Shown in pieces: positions 36,335-43,827 of a stretch of 64,000 nt of DNA. Under the pieces are notes generated by a model. It was given only the letters and a program-made list of their open reading frames with translations, was not told the DNA's origin and made no database searches. The stretch spans positions 1 to 64,000 of the forward strand of contig JAQTXA010000014.1 in assembly GCA_028689025.1 (NCBI GenBank), given 5' to 3'. Position 1 is the stretch's first letter; each line of letters begins with the position of its first letter. Both the position numbers and the translations under genes were made by a program. The DNA is from Aliarcobacter sp. (lineage in GTDB: Bacteria; Campylobacterota; Campylobacteria; Campylobacterales; Arcobacteraceae).

Positions 36335-36415
36335 CTAAGCTTTTGTTAATTTAAACAATAAAATTAAAGTTAATATAATCAAAATAACTAACATAATAAT
36401 ATTTGAAGTAGACAT
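36335..36415 (-). CDS. 26-residue KdpF-like membrane microprotein
   Basis: A short frame from ATG 36415 to TAG. The product is MSTSNIIMLVILIILTLILL followed by FKLTKA: one hydrophobic helix with a short polar N-terminus and a positively charged tail. This is the size and shape of KdpF, the small lipid-like subunit of the Kdp ATPase. An AGGAG site (36425-36421) lies at a good distance. A TATAAT box lies further upstream at 36447-36442. The stop is one base from the KdpD-like kinase start. No kdpABC genes are present in the window, so its partner may be the kinase or KtrB. The call rests on context and hydrophobicity only. Confidence 0.65.
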   Translation of the reverse strand: MSTSNIIMLVILIILTLILLFKLTKA

Positions 36416-36441
36416 ATACTCTCCTAGGAGTTGTTTTGTCC

Positions 36442-36447
36442 ATTATA
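36442..36447 (-). promoter_or_regulatory. Candidate -10 box of the potassium operon
   Basis: Read on the minus strand, TATAAT lies about 27 bases before the microprotein ATG. TTTACT is 17 bases further upstream as a weak -35. Between the promoter and the gene lies the palindrome CTCCTAGGAG (36421-36430), whose minus-strand half is the ribosome binding site. Confidence 0.5.
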
Positions 36448-36520
36448 TTTGAAGTTTTGTAAAGAGTAAATCAAAATTTTTAAAATAAAATCAAGATTTT
36501 ATAAAGATAGGTCTTATTTA

Positions 36521-36547
36521 AAATAATAGGTTTTAAACCTATTATTT
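36521..36547 (-). terminator. Terminator repeat, copy 2, at the end of the dUTPase gene
   Basis: Identical over 27 bases to 32610-32636, with the same relation to the gene: the last sense codon is AAA, and the TAA stop forms part of the stem. The AATAATAGG / CCTATTATT stem has a TTTTAAA centre and is followed on the minus strand by a T-containing tail. Confidence 0.65.
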
Positions 36548-37468
36548 ACATTTATTATATGCTTCTTGTAATTTAGAATATAAATCATCAAAACTTACAT
36601 CATCCATTTTTTCAAGTAGACTAACCATTACAACATTATCTTCATTACCATTCCAAACTTTGATGTAATGACCTTCTTTATAACCATTATCTTGTCTAAA
36701 TTGATTTAAACAGTTTTTCCCAATATAAAGTTTTTGTAACCACATAAAAGATAATCCAGAGATTTTGCAACATCTAAAGAATTGATCAATGAATCTTTCA
36801 ATTCCACTAAATGATGGCATATTTCCAGTGTCAATTGCTAATGAAATATAAGATAACTTCTCAGCTTCATTTACCATTAATTTTACATCTACATCTTGTG
36901 ATGCTTCATAGATACAATGAGTATTTACTAAAGAAACTGCTTTTGGAACATTTGTTTCTTGTAAAATATAAGACATTAAGAAGTGCCAAATATCAACAAG
37001 TTCAACATGAATATTATTCATATCAGGGTCAGAGTTAATATTTTTCCAATGTTTCCAAGGAGTTGATTCTATTAGCTCAGCAACTTCCATGTGTATACAT
37101 CTTAACCAATTTATCTCTTTACCAAATTTATTAACACCTAACTCCCAGTTATTACCATTTGTAGAATCATTTAATTTTTTTTGTAATAAAAACATCTCTT
37201 CAAGTTTGTGAGGGAAAGATGAAACTTCTTCTAATAATGAAGCAAGAGGTAAACACTCTTCAATTACATTATCTAAAGCAGAATTTGTAATTAATAGCTC
37301 TTTTTCACCTTTTAATAAATGAATAATAAGTGAAACTAAATATGGAACTTCATTTTTTTCTTCCCAACTTAAAACATCATCTGATGTAACACCCGCATAA
37401 TTCATAAAATCTTCAATAGTTCCAAAACCTAATGATTTAATACTCTCTTTAAAATCTTTATATAACAA
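36542..37468 (-). CDS. dut: Dimeric all-alpha dUTPase with an N-terminal extension
   Basis: A 308-residue protein starting at TTG, six bases after AGGAG. The catalytic part (about residues 85-300) has the MazG-like metal motifs of the dimeric dUTPase family: IHMEVAELIESTPWKHWK and HVELVDIWHFLMS. It hydrolyses dUTP to dUMP to keep uracil out of DNA. Campylobacter dUTPase of this type is about 230 residues long. The extra 75-80 N-terminal residues (KSLGFGTIEDFMNYAGVTSD and following) look like a small helical domain, possibly helix-turn-helix-like, of unknown role. It is the last gene of a leftward group with recR and a PAS kinase. Confidence 0.85.
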   Translation of the reverse strand: MLYKDFKESIKSLGFGTIEDFMNYAGVTSDDVLSWEEKNEVPYLVSLIIHLLKGEKELLITNSALDNVIEECLPLASLLEEVSSFPHKLEEMFLLQKKLNDSTNGNNWELGVNKFGKEINWLRCIHMEVAELIESTPWKHWKNINSDPDMNNIHVELVDIWHFLMSYILQETNVPKAVSLVNTHCIYEASQDVDVKLMVNEAEKLSYISLAIDTGNMPSFSGIERFIDQFFRCCKISGLSFMWLQKLYIGKNCLNQFRQDNGYKEGHYIKVWNGNEDNVVMVSLLEKMDDVSFDDLYSKLQEAYNKCK

Positions 37469-37477
37469 ATTTAACTC

Positions 37478-38965
37478 CTATTTTAATGGTAATTTTATAA
37501 CGAATTTTGTTCCAAAATCTGTATTATATACATCAATTTTTCCACCACTATGTTCTTCAATAATAGTTTTACTCATGTATAGTCCCAATCCTGTTCCATT
37601 CTTATTATTTTTTGTTGAGAAATATGGATCAAATATTTTACCCAAAACATCACTTTTTATTCCACCTGCATTATCTTCAAACTCAACAAATAGACTCTTC
37701 TCATTTTCATAAGTTGTAATACTAATAACCCTATTTTCAATATTCTTTTCAATCATTGCATCACAAGAATTTTTTGCTAAATTTATAAAAACTTGAACTA
37801 TCTCATTTAAGTATATTTCAACGCTTGAGTTGGAATTATTTTGATAGTTTACTTTAATAGAATTTATTTTAAATAAATATGCTAAAAAATCCATAGATTT
37901 TTCAATAATTTCTTTTATATAAACTTCTTCTTTTCTTTTATTTGGTTTAAAATAATCTCTAAAATCATCTATTGTTTTAGACATATAATCAAGTTGTGAA
38001 CTAACTTGATTAACAACATCATCAAGCATTTCATCTGAAATATCTCCATTAACCATTTTTAGTAAAGGTAATTTTTGAATTAATATTGAGACTGCTTGTA
38101 AAGGTTGTCTCCATTGATGAGCTATCATGCTTATCATTTCACCCATTGCTGCTGATTTTGATTGTTCTACTAATAAATTTTGTTGATTTTTAAGTTCAAT
38201 TTGAGAAGTTATATCTTCCCTAATTGCATCATAACTTACAATATTTCCAGCATGATCAAAATTTGGATGTATAGTAGTTTTCACCCAATAGAAACCACCA
38301 TTTTTCTTACGATTTTTAATTTCACCTTGCCACATATTACCTAATTTTATATTATCCCACATGTCAGTAAAAAATTTCTTTGTCATATCAGGATGTCTTA
38401 TAATATTGTGAGATTTTCCGATTAATTCAAAAGATTCATAACCAGAAATTTTGCAAAATGCACTTGATACACTCATAATAATACCTCGAGCATCAGTTCT
38501 TGACATAATTACAAATTTATCAACAATATCAATAGATTTATTTAAAGCAGTTTCAATTTGTGCTATTGATTTAGAATATATATCTAAAACACCTGAAAAA
38601 TTTTCCTCAAAGTAGTACACAATTTTTTCTATTAATTCAATAGATTGAATATTTAACTTAAAAGCATAATCAACCAATGCACTTTTAAATGAAGAACATA
38701 ATAAAAAAAGTTCACTAGCTTTAATATTTTGTTTTTTTAAATATTTTATAAAATCTATAATAACAGGACAATTTTCAATTTTTTCTTGATTTTTTACCAC
38801 TTGAATGTAGTGTTCAATAACACCAAAAGCATATCTTTTAACAAATAAATCTTTATCAATAGAGTAATCATTTATTATCTTAATTACTGTAGGTGAACTT
38901 ATCCACGTTCTAATAATTGAGATTTTATCTTTTTCTATTTTTTCTATAAAGTCATTTATTTGCAT
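37478..38965 (-). CDS. PAS-domain sensor histidine kinase, soluble
   Basis: A 495-residue protein without membrane spans. Residues 1-140 are helical and unassigned, somewhat like RsbR-type N-terminal domains. A PAS domain with PAC segment covers about 145-260 (ISGYESFELIGKSHNIIRHP, the style of Aer/energy-taxis PAS domains). The kinase core has an atypical H-box MIAHQWRQPLQAVSI, an N-box NLAKNSCDAM, and DNAGGI and GTGLGLYMSK boxes. No response regulator is next to it. The Aer-like PAS suggests FAD or redox sensing, but the cofactor is inference. It lies ten bases upstream of the dUTPase gene. Confidence 0.87.
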   Translation of the reverse strand: MQINDFIEKIEKDKISIIRTWISSPTVIKIINDYSIDKDLFVKRYAFGVIEHYIQVVKNQEKIENCPVIIDFIKYLKKQNIKASELFLLCSSFKSALVDYAFKLNIQSIELIEKIVYYFEENFSGVLDIYSKSIAQIETALNKSIDIVDKFVIMSRTDARGIIMSVSSAFCKISGYESFELIGKSHNIIRHPDMTKKFFTDMWDNIKLGNMWQGEIKNRKKNGGFYWVKTTIHPNFDHAGNIVSYDAIREDITSQIELKNQQNLLVEQSKSAAMGEMISMIAHQWRQPLQAVSILIQKLPLLKMVNGDISDEMLDDVVNQVSSQLDYMSKTIDDFRDYFKPNKRKEEVYIKEIIEKSMDFLAYLFKINSIKVNYQNNSNSSVEIYLNEIVQVFINLAKNSCDAMIEKNIENRVISITTYENEKSLFVEFEDNAGGIKSDVLGKIFDPYFSTKNNKNGTGLGLYMSKTIIEEHSGGKIDVYNTDFGTKFVIKLPLK

Positions 38966-38973
38966 ATACCCAG

Positions 38974-39147
38974 CTATTTTAAATTTTTTAACGAGAACAA
39001 TTTACAATCTTCTCCACTCGCTCTTTTTACAGACATTGATGGAATTAGCTGAGATTTAAACCCATATGCTTTACAACCATGAGGTTTACCAGCTTCCCAT
39101 GTAACAAAATAATAAACACATTTTTGACAAACTATTCTTTTTTCCAT
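38974..39147 (-). CDS. 57-residue cysteine-containing protein between recR and the PAS kinase
   Basis: A short frame from ATG 39147 to TAG. The product starts MEKRIVCQKCVYYFVTWEAG, contains KPHGCKAYGFKSQ and ends near SGEDCKLFSLKNLK. The four Cys (CxxC, then HGC, then DC) suggest a small metal-binding fold. I recall a conserved bacterial family of the same size with a CxxCxYYFVTW start, but I cannot verify that here. It fills the gap between recR (15 bases) and the kinase (8 bases), which supports co-transcription. The function is unknown. Confidence 0.7.
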   Translation of the reverse strand: MEKRIVCQKCVYYFVTWEAGKPHGCKAYGFKSQLIPSMSVKRASGEDCKLFSLKNLK

Positions 39148-39162
39148 ATTCTTATTCTAATT

Positions 39163-39735
39163 TTAAATTTCAACTTTACTTTGTATAGCTTTTGACAGTG
39201 ATAAGATATCTACATTTTCTAAGCTAACACCAGTTGGTACCCCTTGGGCGATTTTTGTAAATTTTATATTGTGATTTTTTAATTTATCTTCAATAAATAA
39301 GATAAATGCATCATTGGCAATTGATGGAGTTATTGCAAATAAAATATTTTCAACTTCATTATCATTTATAAATTTGTGTAAAGAGTCTAGTACCTCTTGG
39401 TCTAACTCTTCAATTACAAAATATTTTCCATCAAATTGTCTTGAATCTTCGATAACAAAAATATCTTTTGCACTTTGAACAATACAAAGTTTTGAACTAT
39501 CCCTTGATTCATCTAAACAAACTTCGCAAATTTCATGCTCACTCATAGAACCACATCTAGAACATTTAGTGATGTTTTTAAGGGCACTTTCAATGCTATG
39601 AGCTATTTTAATCCCACAATAGTTGTCATTCATAACAATGTGATAAGCAAGTCTAAGAGCTGATTTTTTTCCAATAGTAGGTAAAGATTCAAATGCTTCA
39701 ACAAGTTCGTAAAATTTTTCTAATCCTTTATTCAT
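39163..39735 (-). CDS. recR: Recombination mediator protein RecR
   Basis: A 190-residue protein with an N-terminal helix-hairpin-helix (FESLPTIGKKSALRLAYHIV), a four-Cys zinc finger (CSRCGSMSEHEICEVC at about residues 53-68) and a Toprim domain (LCIVQSAKDIFVIEDS). With RecO/RecF it loads RecA onto gapped single-stranded DNA. The length is slightly below the E. coli protein (201). It is divergent from dnaJ and is the first gene of a leftward run with the 57-residue protein, PAS kinase and dUTPase. Confidence 0.96.
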   Translation of the reverse strand: MNKGLEKFYELVEAFESLPTIGKKSALRLAYHIVMNDNYCGIKIAHSIESALKNITKCSRCGSMSEHEICEVCLDESRDSSKLCIVQSAKDIFVIEDSRQFDGKYFVIEELDQEVLDSLHKFINDNEVENILFAITPSIANDAFILFIEDKLKNHNIKFTKIAQGVPTGVSLENVDILSLSKAIQSKVEI

Positions 39736-39815
39736 AGGGGGATTATATCTAAGATTTTTAATAAATTATATAAAACTATCCACTTATTAATTCAATCAAT
39801 ATTTATTAAGTTTTA

Positions 39816-39823
39816 GATAAAAT
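39816..39823 (+). promoter_or_regulatory. Candidate -10 region of dnaJ
   Basis: GATAAAAT is followed by CGCGACTT, about 42 bases before the dnaJ TTG. A similar arrangement (TATAAT then TGCGACTT) precedes ligA. No CIRCE or HAIR heat-shock palindrome was seen. Confidence 0.35.
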
Positions 39824-39864
39824 CGCGACTTATATTAATTTAAATATTTTTTAAGGGGATAGAA

Positions 39865-40989
39865 TTGACTGAAATAGATTATTATGAACTACTAGAAGTT
39901 AGTAAAGGTTCAGATAAAAGTACAATTAAAAAAGCTTATAGACAAATGGCTATGAAATATCATCCTGATAAAAATCCAGGTGATAACGAAGCTGAAGAGA
40001 GATTCAAAGCTATAAATGAAGCTTATCAAGTATTAAGTGATGAAGAGAAAAGATCTGTTTATGATAGATATGGAAAAGCTGGACTTGAAGGTCATGGACA
40101 AAGAGGTGGTGGATTCTCTGGTGGCTTTGATGACTTAAGTTCTGTTTTTGAAGAGATGTTTGGAAGTGCTTTTGGTGGTGGTTCACGTGGAAGAAAACAG
40201 AAAAAAACATATAACTACAATCTTGATGTAACTATTGAAGTAAAATTAGAGTTCAACGAAGCTGTATTTGGTTGCAAAAAAGATATAAGTTATAAATATA
40301 AAACAGCTTGTAAATCTTGTTCAGGAACTGGTGCAAAAGATGGAAAACTAGCAACTTGTAATACTTGTAACGGTCATGGACAAGTTCATGCAAGACAAGG
40401 ATTTATGACTTTTGCTCAAACTTGTCCAAAATGTGGTGGAACAGGTCAAGCAGCAGCAGCTTCTTGTAAATCATGTGGTGGAAGTGGTTATGATGAAGTA
40501 AAAGATAGTTTCAAAGTTGATATTCCAGAGGGTGTAAACGATGGAATGAGAATTAGAGTTTCGCATAAAGGAAATATTGCACCTGATGGTTCACGTGGTG
40601 ATTTATATTTACAAGTTAAAGTAAAAGAAGATTCTCATTTTGTAAGACATGATGATGATATTTATTACGAAGCTCCAATATTCTTTACACAAATTGTACT
40701 TGGTGGCAAAATTATGGTTCCAACACTAAGAGGTGAAATTGAACTTGAAATTCCAAAAAATGCAAAAGATAAACAACAATTTACTTTTAAAGGTGAAGGA
40801 GTTAAATCTGTTCAAGGTTATGGAAAAGGTGATTTAGTTGTACAAATTAAAATCGAATATCCAAAAGAATTAAACAGTGAACAAAAAGAGCTTTTAGAAA
40901 AACTTCAAGAGAGTTTTGGGCTTGAAAGTAAACCACATGAAAAAAACTTTGAAAATATGTTTGACAAAGTTAAAAAGTGGTTTAGCTAA
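39865..40989 (+). CDS. dnaJ: Hsp40 co-chaperone DnaJ
   Basis: A 374-residue type I DnaJ starting at TTG after AAGGGG. The J domain (1-70) has the HPD motif in MKYHPDKNPGDNEAEERF. A Gly/Phe-rich linker follows. The zinc region has four CxxCxGxG repeats (CKSCSGTG, CNTCNGHG, CPKCGGTG, CKSCGGSG). The C-terminal substrate domains are complete. It delivers substrates to DnaK and stimulates its ATPase. It is not adjacent to dnaK or grpE, and is monocistronic or read into the downstream kinase gene. Confidence 0.98.
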   Translation: MTEIDYYELLEVSKGSDKSTIKKAYRQMAMKYHPDKNPGDNEAEERFKAINEAYQVLSDEEKRSVYDRYGKAGLEGHGQRGGGFSGGFDDLSSVFEEMFGSAFGGGSRGRKQKKTYNYNLDVTIEVKLEFNEAVFGCKKDISYKYKTACKSCSGTGAKDGKLATCNTCNGHGQVHARQGFMTFAQTCPKCGGTGQAAAASCKSCGGSGYDEVKDSFKVDIPEGVNDGMRIRVSHKGNIAPDGSRGDLYLQVKVKEDSHFVRHDDDIYYEAPIFFTQIVLGGKIMVPTLRGEIELEIPKNAKDKQQFTFKGEGVKSVQGYGKGDLVVQIKIEYPKELNSEQKELLEKLQESFGLESKPHEKNFENMFDKVKKWFS

Positions 40990-41007
40990 ATAGTTTATAA
41001 TACTTAT

Positions 41008-41036
41008 CTCAGTACAATCTAGAAGAGAATACTGAG
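41008..41036 (+). other. Hairpin in the leader of the dual-SBP kinase gene
   Basis: CTCAGTA and TACTGAG pair perfectly around a 15-base loop. The right arm ends immediately before the GTGAGGA ribosome binding site of the gene at 41051. It may end dnaJ transcripts or affect access to the binding site; there is no T run. Confidence 0.3.
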
Positions 41037-41050
41037 GTGAGGATCCAACA

Positions 41051-43753
41051 ATGTATAAACTTCTTCTGTTACTGCTTTTCTTACATAACTTACTTTTTTC
41101 TAATAATACTAATCAAGATATAAATAATAATTTTACAACAGAAGAACAACAATTTATTGATACCCACAAAACCTTAACAATTGCGAATGAATATGATTGG
41201 ATACCTTTTGATTATAATGAAAATAATGAAGCAAAAGGATATACAATTGATTACATAAAACTTATTTTTTCTAAAATTAATATTACACCTATTTTTATTA
41301 GTGATAATTGGGATAACCTTTTTGATAGGTTTTCTAAAGGTGAAATAGATATCTTACCAGCCATAGAATATAATAAAAAAAGAGAAGATATTTTAAATTA
41401 TACAAATGCTTATTATGCTCAAGAATTTTCAATTGTAACAAAAAAGAATAAATTTAATTTTATAAATATTGATGATTTATCAGGTAAAAAAGTTGCAATG
41501 GTAAAAAATTGGAACTTAACAAAATTCTTAAAAGATAACTATAAAAAAATAAATGTAATTGAATTTGATACTCTTGATAAAGCTTTTGAAAGTATTAAAA
41601 ATAATGAAACTGATGTGACTATTCAAAACTCTTTAGTTGCAAATTATTTTATAAATACTATATATTGGGATTCTTTAAAAATATTAACAAAAATAAGTAT
41701 AAATAATTTTGATGATAAATTATATATAGGAGCAAATAAAAATTTTCCATTACTTGCACAAATTATAAATAAGGCTATCAATAAAATTTCACCTAATGAG
41801 CTTGAAACTTTAAATAATAAATGGCTAAATGACAAACAAAGTATTTCTTTTACACAAAAAGAGTTAGACTTTATAGAGAATAAAGTTGTAAATATAGCCT
41901 TTACTGATAATTGGGCTCCAATAAATTTTGTTGAAAATAACAAAGCTTATGGTTTAGGTTATGATTTTTGGCAATATGTAGCTGATAAAGCAAATTTAAA
42001 AACAAATATAGTGACAAAAAAATCTTTTGCAGATGCTCTTGATAGTATTAAAAATAAAAGTAGTGATATAATAGTTGCAACTTCCCAAACACCTGATAGG
42101 GGAAAATATGCTTTGTTTTCAGATATATATTATAAAGCCCCTATTGGAATAGCTACTTTACAAGACAAAAACTATATTCCTGATCCTTCTTATCTTCTTG
42201 GGAAAAAAATTGGTGTTGGTAAAAATTATACTGCATATAAATTATTAAAAAAAGAGTATCCAAACATGGATTTTGTTTTTGTAAATAATATTGAAGAGGG
42301 TTTATCTCTTTTATCTAATAATCAAATATATGCACTTATAGATAACCTGCCCGTTTTAACTTACAATATTCAAAAATATGCCTATAGTAATATTAAAATT
42401 TCAGGAAGCACTGGAATTGATTTTAATTTGCAAATGATGCTTAGAGATGATTATGAAGTTTTACAATCAATTATTAATAAAGTTTTAGAAAATATGAGCC
42501 CAAATGATAAAAGTCTAATTTATAATAAATGGTTAAAACTAGAATACTCTCAAGCCTTTGATTATTCACTATTATGGAAATATTTTCTACCTTTAATTTT
42601 AATTATACTTTCTGTTTTATATAAAAATAGACAATTAGTAATTTATCAAAGAAAATTAAAAACTACAAAAAATGAGTTAGAAGATACCCTCAAAACTTTT
42701 AGAAGTTTAGTAAATTTAACCATTGAAGGAATAATAATAGTTAGTAAAAATGAGATTATTTATTATAATGATGAAGTTCTAAAAATATTTGATATTAATG
42801 AGGAAAAGCTTTTAAGTAGACCTTTTCCCAATTTATTTGAAACAGATAAAACTATCACTTTTGAAGATATTATAAAAAATTCCGATTCACAAACTTATGA
42901 AATTTCTGGTTTAAAGAATTTTGAAATGAAATTTCCTATTCTTATTAAATCAAAAAATGTAATTTTTGAAAATAAACAATCAATCATATTATCAATTATA
43001 GATATGAGTGAAATTAAAAATAGAGAAAACTTACTAATCCAACAATCGAAAATGGCTAGTTTGGGAGAGATGATAGGAAATATTGCCCACCAATGGAGGC
43101 AACCTCTAAGTTTAATATCTACTGCTGCTTCTGGAATGAAACTACAAAAAGAGTTTGACCAATTAGATGATATAACTTTTAATGAAACAATAAATAATAT
43201 AACAAATACAACTATGTTTTTATCCCAAACTATTGATGATTTTCAAAACTATCTAAAAGAGGACAAAATAAAAAAAGAGTTCAATGTTAATTCAAGTATA
43301 GACAAAATCCTTAGTATGTTAAAAGGCTCTTATAAAAACCATGATATAAATCTAATTTTAGACTTGAGTGAGGGATTATTTATAAATAGTTATGAAAATG
43401 AGCTAAATCAAGCTATATTAAATATTTTAAATAATGCAAAAGATGCCCTATTAGATATAGAAAAAACCAATAGATATATTCATATTAAATCATATAAAGA
43501 AGCTGAAAAAATTATTATTGAAATAATTGATAATGCAGGTGGAATAAAAGAATCTATCTTAAATAAAATATTTGAACCCTATTTTACAACTAAACATAAA
43601 AGTCAAGGAACTGGTTTAGGTTTATATATGACCCATAAAATTATAACTTCAAGTATGGAAGGAGAGATTAAAATTAAAAATGTTTCCCATAAATTTAATG
43701 ATAAATTCTTTGATAATTGTACAAATGTTAAAATTGTTATACCTTTTTCATAA
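41051..43753 (+). CDS. Sensor histidine kinase with two periplasmic solute-binding domains (orphan)
   Basis: A 900-residue protein. A signal/anchor sequence (1-18) is followed by two SBP_bac_3 (family 3 solute-binding) domains at about 30-265 and 270-505. Each starts with a LTIANEYDWIPFDY or VNIAFTDNWAPINF strand. A single membrane span lies at about 510-530, then a PAS-like domain and a kinase core with H-box GNIAHQWRQPLSLISTA, N-box ILNNAKDAL and GTGLGLYMTH. Ligand binding by periplasmic domains of this type (amino acids or similar) controls the kinase, as in BvgS/EvgS-like sensors. No response regulator lies beside it. It shares architecture with the kinase at 54433. Confidence 0.9.
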   Translation: MYKLLLLLLFLHNLLFSNNTNQDINNNFTTEEQQFIDTHKTLTIANEYDWIPFDYNENNEAKGYTIDYIKLIFSKINITPIFISDNWDNLFDRFSKGEIDILPAIEYNKKREDILNYTNAYYAQEFSIVTKKNKFNFINIDDLSGKKVAMVKNWNLTKFLKDNYKKINVIEFDTLDKAFESIKNNETDVTIQNSLVANYFINTIYWDSLKILTKISINNFDDKLYIGANKNFPLLAQIINKAINKISPNELETLNNKWLNDKQSISFTQKELDFIENKVVNIAFTDNWAPINFVENNKAYGLGYDFWQYVADKANLKTNIVTKKSFADALDSIKNKSSDIIVATSQTPDRGKYALFSDIYYKAPIGIATLQDKNYIPDPSYLLGKKIGVGKNYTAYKLLKKEYPNMDFVFVNNIEEGLSLLSNNQIYALIDNLPVLTYNIQKYAYSNIKISGSTGIDFNLQMMLRDDYEVLQSIINKVLENMSPNDKSLIYNKWLKLEYSQAFDYSLLWKYFLPLILIILSVLYKNRQLVIYQRKLKTTKNELEDTLKTFRSLVNLTIEGIIIVSKNEIIYYNDEVLKIFDINEEKLLSRPFPNLFETDKTITFEDIIKNSDSQTYEISGLKNFEMKFPILIKSKNVIFENKQSIILSIIDMSEIKNRENLLIQQSKMASLGEMIGNIAHQWRQPLSLISTAASGMKLQKEFDQLDDITFNETINNITNTTMFLSQTIDDFQNYLKEDKIKKEFNVNSSIDKILSMLKGSYKNHDINLILDLSEGLFINSYENELNQAILNILNNAKDALLDIEKTNRYIHIKSYKEAEKIIIEIIDNAGGIKESILNKIFEPYFTTKHKSQGTGLGLYMTHKIITSSMEGEIKIKNVSHKFNDKFFDNCTNVKIVIPFS

Positions 43754-43773
43754 TGAATTAAAAAGCAATTGAT

Positions 43774-43779
43774 TATAAT
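43774..43779 (+). promoter_or_regulatory. Candidate -10 box for trpB
   Basis: TATAAT lies about 49 bases before the ATG, followed by a long T-rich leader. No leader peptide with Trp codons or attenuator hairpin was seen. Confidence 0.35.
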
Positions 43780-43827
43780 GTTTTTTATTTTTAAATTTTA
43801 GTTATTTTTTATAGAAGGAATTAATAT

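Noticed and set aside
36421..36430. CTCCTAGGAG palindrome as an operator
   Set aside because: One half is the ribosome binding site of the microprotein, and a 10-bp palindrome alone is weak evidence for a regulator site.
40010..40210. His-rich minus-strand frame opposite dnaJ
   Set aside because: The His/Gln/Leu-rich content arises from reading dnaJ backwards; no support.
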